Shown: positions 7,899-14,467 of the stretch, piece by piece | Position numbering within the stretch: position 1 is the first letter of the stretch | Layout: every line of letters begins with the position of its first letter | Source of the DNA: DASVLX01 sp035552275 | GTDB taxonomy: Bacteria > Actinomycetota > Actinomycetes > Mycobacteriales > Pseudonocardiaceae | Assembly (NCBI GenBank): GCA_035552275.1 | Contig: DASZLR010000019.1 | Location: 1 to 32,297, forward strand | Direction: 5' to 3' | Length of the DNA: 32,297 bases | Made by a program: the position numbers and the translations under genes | The notes under the pieces: generated by a model | Seen by the model: the letters and a program-made list of their open reading frames with translations, nothing else | What the model was told of the DNA's origin: nothing | Database searches by the model: none

Positions 7899-8909
7899 GT
7901 GATCACCGTTGAGAATCTGACCAAGTCCTATCTCGGACGTACCGGCACCGTGACGGCGCTGGACGACATCACCCTGGACGTGCCGGAAGGCACCCTGTGC
8001 GGGGTGGTCGGCCCGGTCGGCGCCGGCAAGTCGACGCTGGCCCGCCTGGTCGGGCTGCAGGAGCGCCCGGACCGCGGCGCCATCCGGGTCGGCGGCACCA
8101 ACCTGATGGCACTGGCCGCCAGCCAGCTGCGCGGGGTCCGCCGGCAGATCGGCGTATTGCCGGCCACCAGCACCCTGCTGGCCCAGCGCACCGTGGCCGG
8201 CAACATCGCGATGCCGCTGGAGCAGGCCGGCGTGGATGGTCCGCAGCGCCGGGCGCGGGTCGCCGAGCTGCTTGATCTCGCCGGCCTGACCGACCGCGCC
8301 GGTGACCTGCCCGGCACGCTGTCCACCGGCCAGCGCCAGCGGGTCGGCGTGGCCCGCACCCTGGCGACCGGGCCGGCGGTGCTGGTGGCCGACGAGCCGA
8401 CCGACGGGCTGGACGCGCAGGACGCCGCCGGCGTGCTGACCGTGCTGGATCGGGTGCGCGCCGAGCTGGGCACCACGGTTGTGTTGGCCACCAAGGATTC
8501 CGGCGTGGTGCGGCGGCTGTGCGACGACGTCGCGGTGCTGGACGGCGGTCGGCTGGTCGAGCGCGGCAGCATCCTCGACCTGATCGCCGACCCGGATAGT
8601 TGGACCGCGTCGGCGATCCTGCCGGCGGTGCCCGAGGCGCCCCGGCTCGCCGGGCACGACCAGGTGGCCAACCTGGTGCTGATCGGGTTCGCCACCGTCG
8701 GCGCGCTGTTGCCCGAGGCGGCGAGTCGGTTCGGCGTCCAGATCAACGTGCTCGGCGGCGGCATCACCCGTTTGGGTGACACTCCGGTGGCGCGATTCCA
8801 GGTCGGCGTGACGGGCGAGCGGGCGTGCGGCTCGCTGTCCTGGGTTGCCGAGCAGGGCGCTGTCGTGCACCGGGTGCCGTGCGGCCCGCAGGGCGTAGTC
8901 GCCGCCTGA
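7899..8909 (+). CDS. MetN-like ABC ATPase with NIL domain, degenerate motifs, no permease partner
   Basis: Related to MetN, the ATPase of the methionine importer MetNIQ. 336 residues: ABC domain (about 1-225) followed by a C-terminal NIL domain (about 255-330), the methionine-sensing domain typical of MetN. Walker A GPVGAGKST (K44), Walker B VLVADEP (E166) and signature LSTGQ are present. Aligned by eye with E. coli MetN, the Q-loop Gln (IFQHFNLL) is Ala89 in LPATSTLL, and the switch His (ITHEMD) is Lys199 in ATKDSG. No metI or metQ follows; ispE does. GTG start with AGGAG 5 nt upstream. It may work with a permease encoded elsewhere, or be a regulatory or inactive paralogue. Confidence 0.85.
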   Translation: MITVENLTKSYLGRTGTVTALDDITLDVPEGTLCGVVGPVGAGKSTLARLVGLQERPDRGAIRVGGTNLMALAASQLRGVRRQIGVLPATSTLLAQRTVAGNIAMPLEQAGVDGPQRRARVAELLDLAGLTDRAGDLPGTLSTGQRQRVGVARTLATGPAVLVADEPTDGLDAQDAAGVLTVLDRVRAELGTTVVLATKDSGVVRRLCDDVAVLDGGRLVERGSILDLIADPDSWTASAILPAVPEAPRLAGHDQVANLVLIGFATVGALLPEAASRFGVQINVLGGGITRLGDTPVARFQVGVTGERACGSLSWVAEQGAVVHRVPCGPQGVVAA

Positions 8910-8914
8910 TCAGC

Positions 8915-8941
8915 TTCGCACTTTCGGGGGCCACGTAGGCT
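8915..8941 (+). promoter_or_regulatory. Candidate ispE promoter, leaderless
   Basis: TAGGCT at 8936-8941 ends 7 nt before the ispE GTG at 8949; TTCGCA at 8915-8920 is a possible -35 with a 15-bp spacer. No Shine-Dalgarno sequence is present, so the mRNA probably begins at the start codon. Confidence 0.4.
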
Positions 8942-8948
8942 CGCGGTT

Positions 8949-9905
8949 GTGCTTGCCGTAGTCCCACCACCGGTGGCGGTCCGTGTGCCCGCGAAGGTCA
9001 ACCTGCATCTCGCCGTCGGCGACGTCCGCAAGGACGGCTACCACGAGCTGGCGACGGTGTTCCAGGCGTTGTCGCTGACCGACGACGTGCTCGTCGCGGC
9101 CGGTGAGCCGGGTGTGGAGACATCGGGTGAGGGTGCGGGCTCGGTGCCCGCCGGGGACGGCAACCTCGCCTGGAAAGCGGTGCTGGCGCTGGCCGAGCAC
9201 GTCGGCAAGGACCCGGGCAAGGTGCGGATCGTGATCCGCAAGGGCATCCCGGTCGCCGGCGGCATGGCCGGCGGCAGCGCGGACGCGGCGGCCACCCTGG
9301 TCGGCTTGGCGGCGCTGTGGAAACTGGAGATCGCCCGGGACGAACTGGCCACGGTGGCGGCGAAACTGGGCAGCGACGTGCCGTTCATGCTGCACGGCGG
9401 GACGGCGCTGGGCACCGGTCGCGGCGAGCGGCTGGTGCCCGTGCTGTCCCGGCACACCTTCCATTGGGTGATCGCGCTGGACAGCCGCGGCCTGCGCACG
9501 CCGGAGGTGTACGGCGAGCTGGACCGCCTGCGCGCGGCCGGCCGGTCGGCGCGGGTGGGCGCGGTCGAGCCGGTGCTGGAGGCCTTGGCGTCCGGCGATC
9601 CCAGGCAGCTCGCGCTGTTGCTGGGCAACGACTTGCAGGCGGCGGCGGTCTCGCTGCGGCCGACGCTGCGCCGCACCCTGCGGGCCGGCGTGAACGCCGG
9701 CGCGCTGGCCGGCATGATCTCCGGCTCCGGGCCGACGTGCGCTTTCCTGTGCGCAGACGGCGAATCGGCGGTCCGGGTCGCCGCCGAGTTGGCCGGCGCC
9801 GGCGTCTGCCGCACCGTCCGCGTCGCGCAGGGCCCGGTGCCCGGCGCGCGGGTCGTCGGCGGCGAGGACATCCCGCGCCCGGTGCCGCCCGAGGTGCACG
9901 CGTAG
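8949..9905 (+). CDS. ispE: 4-diphosphocytidyl-2-C-methyl-D-erythritol kinase
   Basis: ATP-dependent kinase of the MEP isoprenoid pathway. 318 residues. GHMP-kinase features: VRVPAKVNLHLAVG at the N-terminus with GYHEL, the ATP loop IPVAGGMAGGSADAAA (about residues 98-113), SDVPF, and the C-terminal glycine motif MISGSGPTCAF. GTG 8949 starts the conserved N-terminus. Its own promoter appears to lie in the short gap after the metN-like gene. Ends 23 nt before the DUF1801 gene. Confidence 0.95.
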   Translation: MLAVVPPPVAVRVPAKVNLHLAVGDVRKDGYHELATVFQALSLTDDVLVAAGEPGVETSGEGAGSVPAGDGNLAWKAVLALAEHVGKDPGKVRIVIRKGIPVAGGMAGGSADAAATLVGLAALWKLEIARDELATVAAKLGSDVPFMLHGGTALGTGRGERLVPVLSRHTFHWVIALDSRGLRTPEVYGELDRLRAAGRSARVGAVEPVLEALASGDPRQLALLLGNDLQAAAVSLRPTLRRTLRAGVNAGALAGMISGSGPTCAFLCADGESAVRVAAELAGAGVCRTVRVAQGPVPGARVVGGEDIPRPVPPEVHA

Positions 9906-9928
9906 CGGCTCGCGGCGAGGATGGCGGG

Positions 9929-10291
9929 ATGGACGGAATCGGCGGAATCGACAGGGCCACGCGCGACTACATCGACGCCATCGACGCCGCGCACCGGCCA
10001 CTGTTCGATCGGCTGCACCGGCTGATCCTGGCCGAGCGTCCCGACGCTGAAGTCGTTCTCTCCTACAGCATTCCGACCTACAAGGTCGGCCGCCGCCGGC
10101 TGTATCTCGGCGTGTGGAAGCACGGATTGTCCGTCTACGGCTGGAATCGGGGCGACGATGCCGGCTTCGCGGCTCGTCACCCGGAGCTCATGTCCGGCCG
10201 CGGGACCATCCAGCTCCGGCCTGAGGTCGCCGCCGACATCCCCGACGACGAGTTCCGTGACCTGTTCCGCTCAGCCCTGGCGATCGACTAG
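9929..10291 (+). CDS. DUF1801 (YdhG-like) family protein
   Basis: Small conserved cytoplasmic protein of unknown biochemical role. 120 residues starting MDGIGGIDRATRDYID, with the family-typical core RPDAEVVLSYSIPTYKVG, a GVWKHGLSVYGW strand and a Pro/acidic end (DIPDDEFRDLFRSAL). The ATG at 9929 has GAGG 9 nt upstream. Part of its 3' end is repeated, with decay, at 11701-11800. Confidence 0.75.
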   Translation: MDGIGGIDRATRDYIDAIDAAHRPLFDRLHRLILAERPDAEVVLSYSIPTYKVGRRRLYLGVWKHGLSVYGWNRGDDAGFAARHPELMSGRGTIQLRPEVAADIPDDEFRDLFRSALAID

Positions 10292-10321
10292 AGCCGCGCG
10301 GACGTAGAGTCCGAACGCGCA

Positions 10322-10371
10322 CACTATAGTGCAGGCGTCTGCACTATAGTGTGCGCTCGTCTACTATAGTG
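10322..10371. promoter_or_regulatory. Three phased palindromic operators over the first toxin-antitoxin promoter
   Basis: CACTATAGTG, a perfect 10-bp palindrome, occurs at 10322-10331 and 10342-10351, with a one-mismatch copy at 10362-10371. The starts are exactly 20 bp apart. Copies 1 and 2 also sit in a longer 14-bp inverted repeat around GGCGTC. The TATAGT inside copy 3 is a good -10 box and copy 2 covers its -35 region, so binding would block the promoter. The encoded winged-helix protein at 10410 is the likely ligand. Confidence 0.7.
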
Positions 10372-10409
10372 CAGGCATTCATCCTCTGGCGATACTCAGG
10401 AGGCAGGCG

Positions 10410-11033
10410 GTGGAACTAGGCCGACCGCTGTCGACGGTGACCCCTACCGTCGATGGCGATGTCCTTGCTGTGCTGGCGAGGACAGATGCCGCGTTCACGA
10501 CCGGACAGCTACACCGAGTTTTGGCGCGACACTCGGTGGGGGGTATCCGTAAAGTGCTCCAACGCCTCACCCAGCAGGGCACCGTGCGGTCCGAGCGGGT
10601 AGGCAGCACCTTCGCATATCGGCTCAACCGAGATCATCTTGCTGCCGAGCACATCATCGGGCTTGCCCGACTTCAGGAGACTTTCCTTGCCCGCCTTGAG
10701 AATCGCTTGCGGTCCTGGGAAGTCCCGCCGGTGTACGCAGCGGTATTCGGCTCGGCCGCCCGCGGCTCCATGACGGCGGACAGTGACCTGGACCTACTGC
10801 TCATCCGGCCGGAGTCCGTTGCCGATGGTCGGTGGGAAAAGCAGGTCAACGAGCTGGTGGCAGACGTGACCCGATGGACTGGCAATGACGCCCGAACGTT
10901 GGAGTTCGCAGCCGCCGAACTCGCCGCCCGCGGCCACGATGAGCTCGTGCTGCGCGCTGTGCTCGATGAGGGGCTTACCGTAGCCGGAACCCGGGCCTGG
11001 CTGGCCAAACAGTTCCGGAAGACGAAGGACTGA
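10410..11033 (+). CDS. Winged-helix minimal nucleotidyltransferase, likely antitoxin
   Basis: 207 residues. Residues about 10-75 look like a winged helix (TTGQLHRVLA...GIRKVLQRLTQQG), followed by a minimal nucleotidyltransferase domain with GSAARG (114-119) and SDLDLLL (125-131), the catalytic GS-x-DxD pattern. In MntA/HepT-type modules the nucleotidyltransferase inactivates a HEPN toxin by modifying it; the partner here is the next gene, 1 nt away. The fused DNA-binding domain suggests it also represses its own operon through the palindromes at 10322-10371. GTG start with AGGAGG 7 nt upstream. Confidence 0.8.
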   Translation: MELGRPLSTVTPTVDGDVLAVLARTDAAFTTGQLHRVLARHSVGGIRKVLQRLTQQGTVRSERVGSTFAYRLNRDHLAAEHIIGLARLQETFLARLENRLRSWEVPPVYAAVFGSAARGSMTADSDLDLLLIRPESVADGRWEKQVNELVADVTRWTGNDARTLEFAAAELAARGHDELVLRAVLDEGLTVAGTRAWLAKQFRKTKD

Positions 11034-11034
11034 C

Positions 11035-11439
11035 GTGCGTACCCAACCGTGCGACGCCGGAATTCGACGCGCGAGGCTGCTCAAGGCCGAGCAGTTCATC
11101 GACACCGCGAACCTGAGTCGTGACATGGCCGGCCGGGATGAGGACGTCGCCGACGTTTACGTGACGTTGTGTGTGCTCGCGGGTATCGCCGCCGCCGATG
11201 TGATCTGCTGCGTCAGGCTGGGCGAGCACGCACGGGGTGAGAACCACAACGAAGCGGTCGGCCTGCTGAAGAAGGCGGACAAGAATGCCGCGAACTACCT
11301 GAACACGTTGCTCAACCTCAAGACAAAGGCAAGCTATGGCTATCTCTCTGCTACAGCTGAAGAGTTCAGGCGAGCCGGCCGGGCGGCTGCGGCGCTGGTC
11401 GAGGAGGCTCGTCGCGCCCACACCTCCACGGGCGTCTAG
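11035..11439 (+). CDS. HEPN-like helical protein, likely toxin partner
   Basis: 134 residues, predicted mostly helical. A central stretch, RLGEHARGENHNEAV (61-75), contains Arg and His residues spaced as Rx3H twice, reminiscent of but not identical to the HEPN RNase RX4-6H motif. It begins with GTG one base after the stop of the nucleotidyltransferase gene, so expression is tightly coupled. The pairing fits a nucleotidyltransferase/HEPN toxin-antitoxin module; the toxin role is inferred from context and not from a clear catalytic motif. Confidence 0.55.
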   Translation: MRTQPCDAGIRRARLLKAEQFIDTANLSRDMAGRDEDVADVYVTLCVLAGIAAADVICCVRLGEHARGENHNEAVGLLKKADKNAANYLNTLLNLKTKASYGYLSATAEEFRRAGRAAAALVEEARRAHTSTGV

Positions 11440-11459
11440 CGGCAGCGGCGAAATCCAAC

Positions 11460-11702
11460 GGCGGAAGGCACTGGTAGATGGCCAATCTGGTGAATCTTGA
11501 ATCGGTCAGCAAGAGCTACGGCGTGCGGAACCTGCTGGACGGCGTGTCGCTCGGCGTGGCCGAGGGCGACCGGCCGGGTCAGCCAGGCCCGCGACCTGCG
11601 CGCCGCCGTCGTGACCCAGCGAAGTGAGCTCGCTGACCAGGTGACGGTCCGCGAAGCGGTGATCGATCCGCTGGTCGCCTCGGCCGAGCACGAGTGGGCC
11701 GC
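11460..11702 (+). pseudogene. Truncated duplicate of the abcF 5' end
   Basis: Matches 12598-12919 almost base for base, including the upstream GGCGGAAGGCACTGGTAG and the ATG (11478 equals 12616), with about six substitutions. An internal 80-bp deletion removes the Walker A region; its ends are the 5-bp repeat ACCGG (12707-12711 and 12787-12791 in the intact gene). The frame shifts and stops at 11625-11627, giving 49 residues. At about 11702 it joins directly to a piece of the DUF1801 gene. Confidence 0.9.
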
Positions 11703-11800
11703 TGAAGTCGTTCTCTCGTAAAGCATTCCGACCTACACGGTCGGCCGCCGCCGACATCACCGACGACGAGTTCCGTGACCTGTCCGCTCAGCTCTGGCCA
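11701..11800 (+). pseudogene. Truncated duplicate of the DUF1801 3' part
   Basis: Matches 10046-10098 and then 10228-10282. The 137 bp between are missing, with the join inside CGCCGCCG, which occurs at both ends of the lost segment in the intact gene. One change creates a TAA in the first part. The fragment ends in the equivalent of the last DUF1801 codons. Confidence 0.88.
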
Positions 11801-11850
11801 GCTGATCAGGTACCGTCTCGATGGACGATGCTTAACTTGTCGCTTGAAAG

Positions 11851-11869
11851 TGATGCACTAACTGATGCA
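11851..11869. promoter_or_regulatory. Candidate operator of the second toxin-antitoxin module
   Basis: TGATGCA occurs at 11851-11857 and 11863-11869, 12 bp apart, immediately before or over the antitoxin start. Short direct half-sites are common targets of ribbon-helix-helix antitoxins. Confidence 0.4.
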
Positions 11870-11879
11870 GAATGGGTTC

Positions 11880-12200
11880 ATGGCTGCTTCGTCTCGACGG
11901 GTCTCAGTGACCCTGGACAGCACCGATCAGGCCGTGCTCGACGCGTTCGTCGCACCTGACCGTGCCGAGCACGCAACGCTGGAGGCGTGGGCCGCGGAGC
12001 ATGGCATGTCGGTCCGAGACTCGTCGGAGTCCTCCGTAATACGGGTGCTGGCGCAGGCAGGTGCCATGGCGCTGAGGGACGCGGCATTGGAACGTGGCTA
12101 TGCCAAGCTGGCCGCCGACATCACCGACGAGGACCGTGCTGAGCGTAGAACCCGGCACCAGCGATACGCCGAGCGCGTTGACCGGCGGTACGCCGAGTGA
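11880..12200 (+). CDS. Ribbon-helix-helix-like antitoxin
   Basis: 106 residues from ATG 11880 (an ATG at 11865 in the same frame would add five). N-terminal RRVSVTLDSTDQAVLDAFV looks like an RHH strand and helix; a second helical part (SSVIRVLAQAGAMALRDAAL) and a basic, Arg-rich tail (RRTRHQRYAERVDRR) follow, the tail being a likely toxin-binding segment. It overlaps the MazF-like gene by four bases (GTGA). No Shine-Dalgarno sequence is visible. Family assignment is by pattern and by its partner. Confidence 0.65.
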   Translation: MAASSRRVSVTLDSTDQAVLDAFVAPDRAEHATLEAWAAEHGMSVRDSSESSVIRVLAQAGAMALRDAALERGYAKLAADITDEDRAERRTRHQRYAERVDRRYAE

Positions 12201-12520
12201 ATCCAGCGCCGATGCGCGGGCAGGTCTACTGCACGGACGTTGGCCACGGTCGCAAGCCGTGGTTGGTCGTCAGCAACAACCGGCGTAACCGCGCGCTCAA
12301 CACGGTGTTGGCCGCTCGCATCACCACCACGGACAAGTCCGGAGTGCCGACGGCCGTTCCACTCGGATCCGCCGATCCTCTGGTTGGCTACATTCTTGCC
12401 GACGATCTTGAACAGCTTTACGACGACGAGGTCGCCGAGGGAACGTACTCCGGAGCGATTTCGCCCGGCACGATGCTGAAGGTGAACACGGCCTTGGCAC
12501 TGGCGCTGGGCTTGCCGTGA
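12197..12520 (+). CDS. MazF/PemK-family toxin
   Basis: 107 residues resembling MazF/PemK endoribonucleases, which cleave mRNA. Characteristic strands: RGQVYCTDVGHGRKPWLVVSNN (about 7-28), VLAARITTTDKSGVPTAVPL, VGYILADDLEQL and the end GTMLKVNTALALALGL. GTG 12197 overlaps the antitoxin stop by four bases. The module fills the spacer between the DUF1801 fragment and intact abcF. Confidence 0.8.
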   Translation: MNPAPMRGQVYCTDVGHGRKPWLVVSNNRRNRALNTVLAARITTTDKSGVPTAVPLGSADPLVGYILADDLEQLYDDEVAEGTYSGAISPGTMLKVNTALALALGLP

Positions 12521-12615
12521 CGTCGGAGGCCGAAAAACGTACTCACTAAAGTACGGGTCACTGCTACGTCGCCGAACCCTACGGGACGTTGTCCGAAGGC
12601 GGAAGGCACTGGTAG

Positions 12616-14394
12616 ATGGCCAATCTGGTGAATCTTGAGTCGGTCAGCAAGAGCTACGGCGTGCGGAACCTGCTGGACGGCGTGTCGCTCGGTGTGGCTG
12701 AGGGCGACCGGATCGGTGTCGTCGGGCTCAACGGCGGCGGCAAGACAACCCTGCTCGAAGTCCTCGCCGCGATCGAGCCGCCGGACACCGGCCGGGTCAG
12801 CCAGGCCCGCGACCTGCGCGCCGCCGTCGTGACCCAGCGAAGTGAGCTCGCCGACCAGGTGACGGTCCGCGAAGCGGTGATCGATCCGCTGGGCGCCTCG
12901 GCCGAGCACGAATGGGCCGCCGATCCGCGCGTCCGCGCGGCGTTGACCGGCTTGGGCGTCGACGGCATCGGCGCGCGCGGACTGGATACCCCGGTCGGCG
13001 AGATGTCCGGCGGGGAGCGGCGGCGGGTGGCGCTGGCCGCCGCGCTGGTCCGCGATCTCGACCTGCTGGTGTTGGACGAGCCGACCAACCATCTGGACGT
13101 CGAGGGCGTGCGCTGGCTGGCCGAGCATCTGCTGACCCGCCGCTGCGCCCTGGTGGTCGTCACCCACGACCGGTGGTTCCTGGACACCGTCTGCACCCGC
13201 ACCTGGGAGGTCGCCGACGGCCGGGTCGAGCAGTACGAGGGCGGCTACGCCGACTGGGTCTTCGCCCGCGCCGAACGGGCCCGGCTCGCCGAGGCCGTCG
13301 AGGAACGCCGACGCAACCTCGCCCGCAAGGAACTGGCCTGGCTGCAACGTGGCGCGAAGGCCCGCACCTCCAAACCGCGCTACCGCATGGAGGCCGCCAA
13401 GACGCTGATCGCGGACGTGCCGCCGCCGCGGGACAGCGTCGAGCTGCGTTCGTTCGCCCGCCGCCGGCTCGGGCGAACCGTGTTGGAACTGGAGGATGTC
13501 ACGGCGTCGGCCGGCCCGAAGTCGTTGCTGGACAAGGTGACCTGGCGCGTCGGCCCCGGCGACCGGATCGGCCTGGTCGGCGTGAACGGCTCGGGCAAGA
13601 CGACGCTGCTGCGCCTGCTGGCCGGCGAGATCGAGCCGTCGTCCGGCCGCCGGATCCAGGGCACGACCGTCCACCTGGCGCATCTTTCCCAGGAACTGCA
13701 CGACCTTCCGGCCAGTCTTCGGGTGCTGGAAGCGGTGCAGGAGATCGCCGGCCGGGTCGTGCTGGGCAAGCAGGAGCTGTCCGCGTCGCAACTGGCCGAG
13801 CGGCTGGGCTTTCCCGCCTCCCGGCAGTGGACGCCAGTCGCCGACCTGTCCGGCGGCGAGCGCCGCCGGCTGCAGCTGACCCGACTGTTGATGGCTGAGC
13901 CGAACGTGCTGCTGCTGGACGAGCCGACCAACGACCTCGACATCGACACCCTGCAACAGCTGGAAGACCTGCTCGACTCCTGGCCGGGCACCCTGGTGGT
14001 CATCTCGCACGACCGCTATCTGGTGGAACGGGTCTGCGACACCGTGGTGGCGCTGTTCGGCGACGGCCGGATCACCGACCTGCCCGGCGGGATTGACGAA
14101 TACCTGCGCCGGCTGGCGGACCAGCCGTCGGCGGTTCCTGGCCCGGCACCGTCCGCCCGGTCGGCGCCACCGTCCGACGCGGCGGAGCAGCGGGCCGCCC
14201 GCAAGGCGTTGGCCCGGCTGGAACGCCGGCTGGACGTGTTGACCAGCCGCGAGACCGAGCTGCACCACGCGATGGCCGGCGCCGCCAGCGACACCGACCG
14301 GCTGGTCGCCCTGGACACCGAGCTGACCGCGCTGCTGGCCGAAAAGGACGATGTCGAGCAGCAGTGGCTGGCCGCTGCCGAGGCCGCTGACTGA
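12616..14394 (+). CDS. ABC-F family ATPase (Uup-like)
   Basis: Soluble tandem ABC ATPase acting on ribosomes; ABC-F proteins lack membrane domains. 592 residues. First cassette: GLNGGGKTT, SGGERRRVAL, LDEPTNHLD. A basic interdomain linker follows (RGAKARTSKPRYRM). Second cassette: GVNGSGKTT, SGGERRRLQL, LDEPTNDLD. Then a Pro/Ala-rich spacer and a C-terminal coiled coil (about 525-590), as in Uup. No membrane segments. This gene follows ispE in related genomes; here two toxin-antitoxin modules and duplication debris intervene. Confidence 0.92.
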   Translation: MANLVNLESVSKSYGVRNLLDGVSLGVAEGDRIGVVGLNGGGKTTLLEVLAAIEPPDTGRVSQARDLRAAVVTQRSELADQVTVREAVIDPLGASAEHEWAADPRVRAALTGLGVDGIGARGLDTPVGEMSGGERRRVALAAALVRDLDLLVLDEPTNHLDVEGVRWLAEHLLTRRCALVVVTHDRWFLDTVCTRTWEVADGRVEQYEGGYADWVFARAERARLAEAVEERRRNLARKELAWLQRGAKARTSKPRYRMEAAKTLIADVPPPRDSVELRSFARRRLGRTVLELEDVTASAGPKSLLDKVTWRVGPGDRIGLVGVNGSGKTTLLRLLAGEIEPSSGRRIQGTTVHLAHLSQELHDLPASLRVLEAVQEIAGRVVLGKQELSASQLAERLGFPASRQWTPVADLSGGERRRLQLTRLLMAEPNVLLLDEPTNDLDIDTLQQLEDLLDSWPGTLVVISHDRYLVERVCDTVVALFGDGRITDLPGGIDEYLRRLADQPSAVPGPAPSARSAPPSDAAEQRAARKALARLERRLDVLTSRETELHHAMAGAASDTDRLVALDTELTALLAEKDDVEQQWLAAAEAAD

Positions 14395-14453
14395 TGACGC
14401 TATCGAACACGACCGATTCGCCGTGGTTGCCGGTGTACCCGCCGGTATCGCCT

Positions 14454-14459
14454 TAAGCT
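14454..14459 (+). promoter_or_regulatory. Candidate -10 box of the acyl-AMP ligase gene
   Basis: TAAGCT ends 8 nt before the ATG at 14468, with no ribosome binding site between, suggesting a leaderless transcript. No convincing -35 box. Confidence 0.3.
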
Positions 14460-14467
14460 CAGTTTTC

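Noticed and set aside
11478..11627. abcF copy as a functional short gene
   Set aside because: Walker A is deleted and the frame ends after 49 residues.
9929..12600. Mobile element carrying the toxin-antitoxin modules
   Set aside because: No transposase, integrase or terminal repeats; the structure is explained by duplication and local insertion.
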